Below are positions 18,348-25,053 of a stretch of DNA of 25,053 nt, piece after piece (the stretch's first letter is position 1; every line of letters starts with the position of its first letter). Both the position numbers and the translations under genes were made by a program. The notes under the pieces were generated by a model that was not told where the DNA came from, made no database searches, and saw only the letters and a list, made by a program, of their open reading frames with translations. The DNA comes from a virus. Location of the stretch: IMG/VR virus record IMGVR_UViG_3300046836_000420, positions 1 through 25,053 of that record. One strand, 5' to 3'.

Positions 18348-19340
18348 CTAGCGAGCCAGCGCCAGCCTTGCGGCTTCCAGAGCCGTCTTGGGCTCAGCCA
18401 CGCCGTCTCGTTGCGAAGCAACTCCGCGCAGGCCGGTCATCGCTCGCGGCGCCGGCCGTAGCTTTGCAAGCTCGTCGGAAACCTGCTTGTAGACGGTGTC
18501 GAGCATGGCCCGCACGTCTTGCGGCGACCTCGGCGTGCCGTTCTTCAGCAGGGCATTTTCGACGAGCGCAAAGATCCTCGGTTGCTTCAAGGCCCAATCC
18601 GGGTCCGTGCGCGCCCTTTCGCCTTCCCATGCCGTGGCAGTCTGGGTACCCATCGCGACGAGCTGGCCTTGCATGTGCTCCTGCCGGAGCTGCTCGGCCC
18701 GCTGACGCTGCTCGGCAGTCGTCTCAGTCGCTCTCTTCGCAGAGGCCTGGGCGGCTGCTAGCTGTTGCGCATCCTCTCGTGTCAGAAAGCCTCTCTGGAC
18801 ACGGTCCTCGAGCTGCGGCGGAAGCAGCAGGCCCTTGAACTCGGCCAGCTCCTTCGCACGAGCCACCACGTAATCCCACGCGGCGTCAGGATTTACTTTC
18901 AAGTTCTTCACGAACTCGATGGCCTGAACGACTTGCTCCGGCGTGTAACCGCCCTCGCGGAAGAAGTTCTGGACCTCGCCGAAAGCCTTGGCTTGCTGAG
19001 CGAAGGTAGTGGCCCGCTCGTTGGCCGTCTTGCTTTCGCCGATCAGAAAGCGGATGCGCTCCTGGGTCTTTCGATTGAGACGCTTAAGCTCGTCCGGTGA
19101 TAAGTCGGCATTGCCTACGGCGTCCACTGCCTTGGCCGGGTCGACCTGGGCGGCCGGGTCCTGGCGCTGCGGATCGGGCGATGCTCCGCTTTCGGTCTTC
19201 TGTGCTTCGAGCGCAGACTTTACGCTGTCTAAGACAGAAGGCCCGCCCTCGGGTGACGAGTCCGCAGTAACGTCAGTCAACGGCTCCGTCGGTGTGACAT
19301 CGGCCGGTATTTCTTGGGCGAGGTCGATACCCTCTGGCAA
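18348..19340 (-). CDS. Capsid scaffolding protein
   Basis: A 330-residue assembly chaperone that fills the procapsid and is lost on maturation. The N-terminal 110 residues are acidic and disordered (DVTPTEPLTDVTADSSPEGG). Then comes a long helical region (LNRKTQERIRFLIGESKTAN; TTAEQRQRAEQLRQEHMQGQ) and a basic C-terminal segment (TVYKQVSDELAKLRPAPRAM), the usual capsid-binding end. It lies between portal and capsid as in T7 (gp8-gp9-gp10). The start is TTG at 19340: no ATG or GTG occurs between the in-frame TGA upstream and the conserved-looking N-terminus, and AGAGG lies seven bases upstream. Confidence 0.83.
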   Translation of the reverse strand: MPEGIDLAQEIPADVTPTEPLTDVTADSSPEGGPSVLDSVKSALEAQKTESGASPDPQRQDPAAQVDPAKAVDAVGNADLSPDELKRLNRKTQERIRFLIGESKTANERATTFAQQAKAFGEVQNFFREGGYTPEQVVQAIEFVKNLKVNPDAAWDYVVARAKELAEFKGLLLPPQLEDRVQRGFLTREDAQQLAAAQASAKRATETTAEQRQRAEQLRQEHMQGQLVAMGTQTATAWEGERARTDPDWALKQPRIFALVENALLKNGTPRSPQDVRAMLDTVYKQVSDELAKLRPAPRAMTGLRGVASQRDGVAEPKTALEAARLALAR

Positions 19341-19388
19341 ATTTACGCCTCTTGAATTCGCGGAATGTCGGCTTTTTCAAGTTTCAAG

Positions 19389-21587
19389 TCAAGCAGCTGC
19401 ACTTCCAGGCACTGGCCCGGCCGTCGGGGTGGGCACGTTATGGCCTGGTCCGGTCAGCGGCGGTCGCTGACCAGGGAATTGCGGCTGCGGCCGCGTGGTG
19501 ACCGGGCCTTGCGGCTGGGCTGCGTTCTGCGGGCCTTGCGGGCCTTGGGCATTCGGATTGTCCATCGGGTTGGCGCCGGGCTGCGAGGCCTGGCCGGCGG
19601 CTGCGTTGAGCGCGGCGATGGAGGGGGCGCCGGCGAGGAAGACGTCGTCGACGTCCATGTCGAGCAACGGCGCGATCTTAGTCCAGATGGCCTTCGGGTT
19701 GCCGCCGGGGGTCTGGAGCACGATCGGCATGGCGCGCTCCCACTTGGCGAGGTCGGCGGAGGCGTTGCGGCGCCCGGATGAGCCGGCCATGACGTCGAGG
19801 TAGAGGTCTTTGGAGATGTCCTCGCGGGACGACGGCATGTCCGGCCAGATGGCGCCTGGCCCGACGATCTCCAGCACCATGTCCTTCGACATGTTCAGGA
19901 GCATGAGCTCCCCTGTCGCGTGCGCGAGGTCCGAGAGGACGTCGTCGAGATCGTCCACACTATCTGCGATGGCGGCGGTTCGGCTTTCTTCCGCGATCGA
20001 GGACTGAGTGGCCGTCGTATCCGAGCTAGAGCCGCCAATATTAGCTTCCTGAGAGCCGACGGTGCGCAAGATATCATTGAAGGAGCCCTCCACCTCGTAT
20101 TGCTGCGGATCAATAGGAAATGTCTTGCCGAGCGCGATAAGGTTGTTGACGTCCTGACCGGGTTTCAGGCCGCGCAGTTCGAGCAAAGCGCCGGTCGCGA
20201 AACTCGCGAGCTTGACCTTGTCCTCCTCTTGCACGGCTCCCGCCGGTGCGAAGTAGCGCGGCTTATTGGCCTGGCGGTGCTCCTTCAGCCCCTGGCGGCT
20301 GGCATTGTACGACATTTGCGTATCCCTTAAGAGCATGACATCGCTCTCGGGATGGATCTGGACCTCCGATTCGGGCTCGTTGAACACGAGCGGGAAGATC
20401 GGCCAAAAGCGGCTGATGACGACCTCGGGGATGCCAGGTTCGCGCAGGAAATCCGGATACCCCTCACAGATCTCGTGCACGCGGGCCCGGTCCTTGCCGC
20501 CGGTTGAATTGCGCCGGTCCGAATCATCGATGATGTCTGAACGGCTGGCGCCCTCCTGGTCGTTCTTCGGCCCGGTGTAGGCGGTGAAGGACGAGCCGAC
20601 GTCGACCTTGTAGATTTCAAGGATCTCGTCGGGCATCAAGTCGAAGCTATGCGCCACCCAGCGAGCGCCGGCGAAGGTCTTAAGGTTGCGGCACTTGGGA
20701 TCGATGAGGATCTCGTGAGCTGCCGGGAAATCGAACACCGGACCTTCACGGACGACAATGTAGGCCTGGTTCTGCAATTGCTGCTGAAGCAGACGGAGCT
20801 CCTCCATCTTGGCGTCGTCCGGCTGGATGTCGCCGTCCGCCACTTCCGCCTGCATCGCTTGCAACGCGGAAATCTGGGAGGTCACGTCATCGATCTGAGC
20901 CGCGATCTCCGGGCGCTGCTCGAGCACGCGCTGAAAACACAATTTGACGTAACCGACGCCGGTGACTTTGCTGCGCCGCAGCGCAGACTTGAACTGGGTC
21001 TTGAATTTGACTTCCTGGGCTTTCAGAAAATAGTCCCAGAGGATCTCGAGCGTCTTGCCAGCGCCGTCGACCATCCGGTTGTACTGCTGGACCTGCTGGA
21101 TCTCCTGCACGATCGCCAACGCATTCGGGTCAATCGCCGGCTGGCCGGTCATCGGATCGACGATCGGCTGCCCGGTCGTCGGATCGGTCGGCGGGTTCTG
21201 CACCGAGTGGATCGCGGCCATGAAGCTTTCCGGCTGGCCGTCCCAGATTTTGTACATCATGCGCCGCTTGCGCGTCGCCGTGGCCTTGGGGTTCTTGGCA
21301 TAGAGCTGCGCCACGATCTGGTTGATATAGCGGACCACCACGGGGACGACGTAGCGGTTGGCCTTCACCCACTCCTCGGTGGCTCCCATGGTGGCGAGGT
21401 ACTGCGCCTTGCGCATCTTCTTGAAGCGCGGGCGCCAGTATTTCTGGGCGCGGCGAATGCGATCCTGCCACTGCTTGACGAGCGCGGCCCGCGAAGGCGG
21501 CACATCGGGCGGTGTGGTCGAGCTCGAGTTCTCCGGGGCTGCCGGGATGCTCGGGTCGCCTTCGTTCAGGATCTCGGTGTCCATCAT
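19389..21587 (-). CDS. Portal (head-tail connector) protein
   Basis: A 732-residue portal that forms the dodecameric DNA entry vertex. Supporting features include the basic N-terminal helix SRAALVKQWQDRIRRAQKYW and ANRYVVPVVVRYINQIVAQLY, followed by a long helix (VQQYNRMVDGAGKTLEILWD). A strand region (ALRRSKVTGVGYVKLCF) and a C-terminal helical segment (SSDTTATQSSIAEESRTAAI), typical of podovirus portals, also fit. The last 70 residues are Gln/Pro/Gly-rich low complexity. It starts with two adjacent ATGs at 21587, the first overlapping the upstream stop (ATGA). Length is longer than T7 gp8 (about 536 residues) but in the range of P22-size and N4-size portals. The stop is followed by a 48-base gap before the scaffold. 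Confidence 0.88.
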   Translation of the reverse strand: MMDTEILNEGDPSIPAAPENSSSTTPPDVPPSRAALVKQWQDRIRRAQKYWRPRFKKMRKAQYLATMGATEEWVKANRYVVPVVVRYINQIVAQLYAKNPKATATRKRRMMYKIWDGQPESFMAAIHSVQNPPTDPTTGQPIVDPMTGQPAIDPNALAIVQEIQQVQQYNRMVDGAGKTLEILWDYFLKAQEVKFKTQFKSALRRSKVTGVGYVKLCFQRVLEQRPEIAAQIDDVTSQISALQAMQAEVADGDIQPDDAKMEELRLLQQQLQNQAYIVVREGPVFDFPAAHEILIDPKCRNLKTFAGARWVAHSFDLMPDEILEIYKVDVGSSFTAYTGPKNDQEGASRSDIIDDSDRRNSTGGKDRARVHEICEGYPDFLREPGIPEVVISRFWPIFPLVFNEPESEVQIHPESDVMLLRDTQMSYNASRQGLKEHRQANKPRYFAPAGAVQEEDKVKLASFATGALLELRGLKPGQDVNNLIALGKTFPIDPQQYEVEGSFNDILRTVGSQEANIGGSSSDTTATQSSIAEESRTAAIADSVDDLDDVLSDLAHATGELMLLNMSKDMVLEIVGPGAIWPDMPSSREDISKDLYLDVMAGSSGRRNASADLAKWERAMPIVLQTPGGNPKAIWTKIAPLLDMDVDDVFLAGAPSIAALNAAAGQASQPGANPMDNPNAQGPQGPQNAAQPQGPVTTRPQPQFPGQRPPLTGPGHNVPTPTAGPVPGSAAA

Positions 21588-21985
21588 TTGGGTTCGAAGC
21601 GAACTCCCCCGGTTGGTTGAGGGGCATCTTGCTCATTGCGCGGAGGGCGTATCGTCGCCCCCGCCATCAGCCGCGCCAGGCTGCTCCAGGGGGTGGCGCC
21701 AACCTCGCTGGTCGGATCGTACTGGACGCGCTGCTGGCTCATGTCCGGTGTCATGCCGCGATAAGCGTCCGCGTCAGTACCCTTCCCATAGCTATCCGGC
21801 GTCTGCGTATACTGGCCGCTCGATCCATATCCCGAACCATGATGCTCATCGCGGAAATACGCATCGTCATGCGTGACCGGGCCTCTATCGCTACGCGAGA
21901 ACGGCGGCACAGGCACCGCGGACGGGTCCGGTGTCGTCGAGCCCTGAAGCTGCATAAGCGCCGCTATCTGTTGAACTGTACACAT
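21584..21985 (-). CDS. Hypothetical protein between terminase and portal (MCTV start)
   Basis: A 133-residue protein beginning MCTVQQIAALMQLQGS, followed by a mostly disordered Ser/Gly/Tyr/Asp-rich region (EHHGSGYGSSGQYTQTPDSY) and a short C-terminal part with WSSLARLMAGATI. There is no HTH, so it does not look like a classical small terminase subunit even though it sits beside TerL. Like the two MCD ejection proteins, it has Cys as its second residue. A GGTGAG ribosome site precedes the ATG, and it is coupled to the portal by ATGA. Function unknown; a minor virion or head-completion role is possible. Confidence 0.7.
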   Translation of the reverse strand: MCTVQQIAALMQLQGSTTPDPSAVPVPPFSRSDRGPVTHDDAYFRDEHHGSGYGSSGQYTQTPDSYGKGTDADAYRGMTPDMSQQRVQYDPTSEVGATPWSSLARLMAGATIRPPRNEQDAPQPTGGVRFEPK

Positions 21986-21986
21986 C

Positions 21987-23615
21987 TCACCACCCTGCCA
22001 ACGCCTTCTCGCGCTGGTCCTTCTCGGCGCGCTTCTTCGTCTTGGCCAAGATCCACTGGATAGACCCCACCTTCACCACGTTGTCGGTGAAGTCCTTCTT
22101 GATCGAGGGTCGATATATCTTCTGTAGCCCTAAGCCCACATGCGCCAGGAAGTCGACAAAATCGTCATGCGCCCCGTTGGGGAACTGCAAGAGCTCCTTC
22201 TTGGCATCCGGCCACCACCAGGCGTAGCGCGGGAAGTGGACACGGCGATGGGCGATATAGCCCCGGATCGACTGGGCTCTGGTCGACTTGTCCGCTGCCA
22301 CGGTCACGTCGTCAATGGTCGTGAAGATGTCCTCCTCGCGCATGCGCTTGTACAAGAACGGGCCGAAGGATTTGGCGATCAGATCGCTCTCCATCCACCA
22401 CAAAGCCGGGTTGTGGGCCTGCATCTGGGTCAAGAGCTCCTCGACGGTCTTGTCGGTCGCCATGCGCTCCCAGACGAGGTCCGGCAGCACCCAGATATCA
22501 TCGTCCTTGTCGACGCCGACACAGCCCAGACAGGTCGGATCGGCGCTTTTCTTGGTCGAGACGGCGTGATCCGACGCTCCGTAGAGCGTCAGCTCCGTTT
22601 CGGCCGGCAATTCGGCCTCGTCGTACTCGACGAAGCCCGCCGCCTTGAAATATTCGCCGTCCTCGGCGGTCGGGGCGCCCATGTAGAGCGAGGTGAAGCC
22701 GCTCGAGTCCATTTGCTTGGCCTCGGCGAGGATGTCGAGGTCTTTCCGGCCCGGCCAGAGCGCCGACATTGGTTTTGAGCCAAACATCGAGACGACAAGA
22801 GGATCGGTTTGAGGCTGAAGCGTCAATCCGAGCGCCTTGGCGAGGGCTGGGTCCTCCACGACAGCCGGCACGTTGACATATTTCCAGCGTTCGGCAATTC
22901 CTTTGTATTTCTTGTTGCGATCGGGGTGCTCCGGGTCGCAAAGGCGGCCTATGAGGTCATCCCCGTGCCAGCGCGTATGCACGATGCAGACGCCGGAGCC
23001 GGAATGGCAGCGGGTGAGCACCACCCGGTTGAACCAACGCCATACCTCCTCTCGCGTGAGGTCGGATTGGGCCTCGATGTCATCTTTGATGGGGTCGTCG
23101 ACGATGAAGAAGTCCGCCGGACGCCCTGTGCCGGAGCCGCCGCGCCCGACGAAGGAGAAACGTCCTCCTTCCCGGGTGATAAGTGAATTGGTGGCTTCCT
23201 TGCGGAGCTCATGACCCTCGAAAACCTGCCGGTAGGCGTCGGATTGGATGATGTCCCGGACAAGATCGCCCTCCTCGTCGGCCTTCGGCTGATTGAAGGT
23301 GCCGAGAATGGCGTTGGCGGTCGGCCTTTTGCCAGCCAGCCAGGCTAGGAAGCGCCGGCAGATGATCTCCGTCTTGCCGAGCTGCGGGCCTATCGACACG
23401 GCGACCCGCTTCTCCTCGCCCCGGAAGACCTTGCCCATCACGTCGCAAAGGAGACGGGCAACCGGCGTCTCCTCGTAACGGCTTCTTGTCACGTCGTCGG
23501 GATCATCCGGGTCCGGCATGGTCAATTTGATGAAAGGGAGCAAGTTGTCCTTCGCCTCGCGAATAGCGATGAGCCGTCGTGCGGCTTTCAACTGCTCGAT
23601 GCGCGGATCGATCAT
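21987..23615 (-). CDS. terL: Terminase large subunit (packaging ATPase/nuclease)
   Basis: A 542-residue DNA packaging motor. The ATPase domain shows the Walker A-like GPQLGKT (76-82), Walker B FIVDDP (170-175, with Asp173/Asp174) and the TRWHGDDL block (214-221). The C-terminal RNase H-like nuclease shows Asp349 (YGASDHA), Glu409 (WWMESD) and the HDDFVDFLAH motif (483-492), giving the three metal-binding acids. All key residues are present, so it should be active. The ATG at 23615 overlaps the stop of the tail fibre gene (ATGA). No small terminase subunit was recognised in the window; it may lie upstream beyond the right edge. Confidence 0.95.
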   Translation of the reverse strand: MIDPRIEQLKAARRLIAIREAKDNLLPFIKLTMPDPDDPDDVTRSRYEETPVARLLCDVMGKVFRGEEKRVAVSIGPQLGKTEIICRRFLAWLAGKRPTANAILGTFNQPKADEEGDLVRDIIQSDAYRQVFEGHELRKEATNSLITREGGRFSFVGRGGSGTGRPADFFIVDDPIKDDIEAQSDLTREEVWRWFNRVVLTRCHSGSGVCIVHTRWHGDDLIGRLCDPEHPDRNKKYKGIAERWKYVNVPAVVEDPALAKALGLTLQPQTDPLVVSMFGSKPMSALWPGRKDLDILAEAKQMDSSGFTSLYMGAPTAEDGEYFKAAGFVEYDEAELPAETELTLYGASDHAVSTKKSADPTCLGCVGVDKDDDIWVLPDLVWERMATDKTVEELLTQMQAHNPALWWMESDLIAKSFGPFLYKRMREEDIFTTIDDVTVAADKSTRAQSIRGYIAHRRVHFPRYAWWWPDAKKELLQFPNGAHDDFVDFLAHVGLGLQKIYRPSIKKDFTDNVVKVGSIQWILAKTKKRAEKDQREKALAGW

Positions 23616-25053
23616 GAGAACCGACCGCGGGTGTCGACCCAGCCAATGGTGCCGATGCCCACCACTGCGGTCGCCCCCGCGGCACTCGATCTTACGCCAA
23701 TCTGGGCGGAAGTGTTGGTGCGGATCAAGAATTGGCCAGCATAAAACAAGCTAAGGCTATTCACCGCAATAGAGAAATTCGGATTAGAGACAGCGATGTC
23801 GTTTTGATCCAAAGAAGTGAAAAGCACCGCACAGGTCACCGATGAATTCAAGGCGGTGCCGTTGAACCGCGCATCAACCTTTACGCCGGTGGGCACGGTC
23901 AGGGCCACCGCGCTTCGTGGGCCGGCCGAGCCATTCACGGCCGAGGACAAATCCGTGAACGGTGCCACCCATACAAAATCGTCGCCATTCTGAAAATACC
24001 CAGTCATCTGTTGCGATGCGTTGGTGAGAATCGAGCCAATGCGCCGCTTCTGTGTGTAGCCGGCCGGCATAGTCGGCGATGTCACCGACAGCGAATGCAC
24101 CACGTCGACGGCGCCGGTATCCGGCCGCCTGATGACAAAGACGTGGTACCATGTACTGGCGGTCGTCAGTCCGGTATCAAGCCCCCCTCCGGCATTGCCA
24201 ACGCTCCAGGTGGAGCTAACTGTCTTCTGCATACTGGCTGGAAGCACCATCAGCACCGAATTGTCGTCGGAAGCCGCCGTGCCGGCCGCTACGGTGTAGG
24301 TGAAGGCGCCGCCCGAAGGAGCGATCGCGCACCCGGCCAGCAGACCCCGCGGTATCGTCGATGCGGCCGGCTGCTGGTTGGTGAACCACTTCGAGACACC
24401 GTCCGACAGAAACCCAGCGCCCTGGAACGCACGCCCAAAAATGAAAGCTGTCTGCCCGTTGATTGTATCGGTGCCGTTCCGCTGGACGGTCAGCGTATTG
24501 GTCGAGGAGATGCCGCCGAAGGTGTCCCCGATCAGGATCGTCTGCCCGGCCGTGGTGGTGTTGGCCAGCGGCAGGGTCCAGGTCCGCGGGGCCGTCAAGG
24601 CAGCGTTGGTCGATAGGAACCGATCCGTGATGGCGATCGTGGCGTTCGAATCGCCGTGATAAGTGATCGCATCTATGCCGAGGTTCGACCTCGATTGCGC
24701 GACCGAGGCGACGTCACTAAGGTTGTTGGCTATGACCAGGGCGCCGGAAGAGGCGATAGGCGCCGTGAAATCGGCCGCCAGGTACCAGTAGCCGAGCGCC
24801 AAATCCGTCGCGAAGACGTTGCTCGTGTGCGCGACCTTAGAGATGTAGAAAAGTGACTGGAAGAAGACGCCCTGGTTGACGAGATAAGCCGTCGCAGTCG
24901 TCCACTGCACCGGTGGCTTGAAGCCCAGCGCCACCTCGGACGAGATTTGGTCCGGTCCGACGCTGCCATTGGCGAGCTGCCCGTCGGAACGCTGGATCAG
25001 TCCCAGGCTGGCGATGAGGCTGTCCGTGGTGATCTTCAGCCGGTTGTACTCTC
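23612..25053 (-). CDS. Tail fibre/receptor-binding protein, C-terminal 479 residues (5' end outside window)
   Basis: The frame is open to the right edge, so the gene starts outside the window. A GTG at 24934 is not the true start, because the codons before it encode clear tail-fibre sequence (NRLKITTDSLIASLGLIQRS, then a GSVGPDQISSE stretch). Then come VQWTTATAYLVNQGVFFQS and the classic fibre element NNLSDVASVAQSRSNLGI. Thr/Ser/Gly/Ala-rich beta repeats and long strand-rich regions with no enzyme motif follow. It probably trimerises and binds the host surface. It ends in an ATGA overlap with terL. No collagen repeats, chaperone-type autoprotease tail or DGR-type variable repeat were seen in the visible part. 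Confidence 0.82.
   Translation of the reverse strand, partial: EYNRLKITTDSLIASLGLIQRSDGQLANGSVGPDQISSEVALGFKPPVQWTTATAYLVNQGVFFQSLFYISKVAHTSNVFATDLALGYWYLAADFTAPIASSGALVIANNLSDVASVAQSRSNLGIDAITYHGDSNATIAITDRFLSTNAALTAPRTWTLPLANTTTAGQTILIGDTFGGISSTNTLTVQRNGTDTINGQTAFIFGRAFQGAGFLSDGVSKWFTNQQPAASTIPRGLLAGCAIAPSGGAFTYTVAAGTAASDDNSVLMVLPASMQKTVSSTWSVGNAGGGLDTGLTTASTWYHVFVIRRPDTGAVDVVHSLSVTSPTMPAGYTQKRRIGSILTNASQQMTGYFQNGDDFVWVAPFTDLSSAVNGSAGPRSAVALTVPTGVKVDARFNGTALNSSVTCAVLFTSLDQNDIAVSNPNFSIAVNSLSLFYAGQFLIRTNTSAQIGVRSSAAGATAVVGIGTIGWVDTRGRFS

Noticed and set aside
19341-19388. Promoter in the portal-scaffold gap (TTGACT plus a -10) and a CTTGA repeat
   Set aside because: The would-be -10 (GACATT) matches only three of six positions, and the three CTTGA units are short enough to be chance.
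24934-24934. GTG at 24934 as the start of the tail fibre gene
   Set aside because: In-frame codons upstream to the edge encode typical tail-fibre sequence, so the gene begins outside the window.
23612-25053. Diversity-generating retroelement acting on the tail fibre
   Set aside because: No reverse transcriptase, template repeat or adenine-rich variable repeat is present in the window.

Overview
The window is a contiguous piece of a temperate, short-tailed (podovirus-like) double-stranded DNA phage genome with a T7-type virion gene set. It is GC-rich and tightly packed: almost every pair of neighbouring genes abuts or overlaps by 1-8 bases (ATGA, TGATG, GTGA, TAAATG), and the largest gene-free gap is about 190 bases. 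The host cannot be read directly. High GC, the style of the integrase/repressor proteins and a parS-like palindrome of the type common in Alphaproteobacteria suggest an alphaproteobacterial (perhaps Rhizobiales-like) host; this is inference. No tRNA, rRNA, CRISPR, IS element or reverse transcriptase was seen.

Layout. (1) 1-1036, plus strand: the 3' end of a family A DNA polymerase gene, cut by the left edge, plus a small coupled gene. This is the end of the replication operon. (2) 1037-1230: AT-rich intergenic region with an interrupted inverted repeat, the best candidate for attP and/or a convergent terminator. (3) 1231-2824, minus strand: lysogeny module in the order repressor, MerR-like excisionase, tyrosine integrase, transcribed from a good sigma70-type promoter at 2868-2896. 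(4) 2910-4534, minus: small unknown gene, single-TM holin/spanin-like protein, proline-rich repeat protein and GH19-type endolysin. (5) 4534-14675, minus: ejection (internal virion) proteins of 1113, 590, 315 and 281 residues, a gp13/GNAT-like protein, and the tail tubular proteins B (nozzle) and A (adaptor). (6) 14733-16368, minus: five small genes (2-TM membrane protein, Pro/Glu-rich protein, a two-module protein with a probable internal start, two unknowns). (7) 16369-21587, minus: virion-associated protein, major capsid protein, scaffold, portal. (8) 21584-25053, minus: small unknown, terminase large subunit, and the C-terminal part of a tail fibre gene that runs off the right edge.

How it works together. 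Transcribed right to left, the late operon makes fibre, terminase, portal, scaffold, capsid, adaptor, nozzle and ejection proteins, then lysis. The order portal-scaffold-capsid-adaptor-nozzle-gp13-like-ejection proteins is colinear with T7 genes 8-16, with fibre and terminase placed in front instead of behind. The late operon points straight into the lysogeny module with no evident terminator. Phage genes on both sides of the integrase mean that this sequence has an uninterrupted attP region (virion or circular form), not a prophage end.

The most interesting signal is a 16-base site at 14382-14397 matching a bacterial chromosomal parS (ParB-binding) sequence. It is embedded in the tail adaptor gene and written in a run of codons atypical for the gene, which suggests selection on the DNA rather than on the protein.
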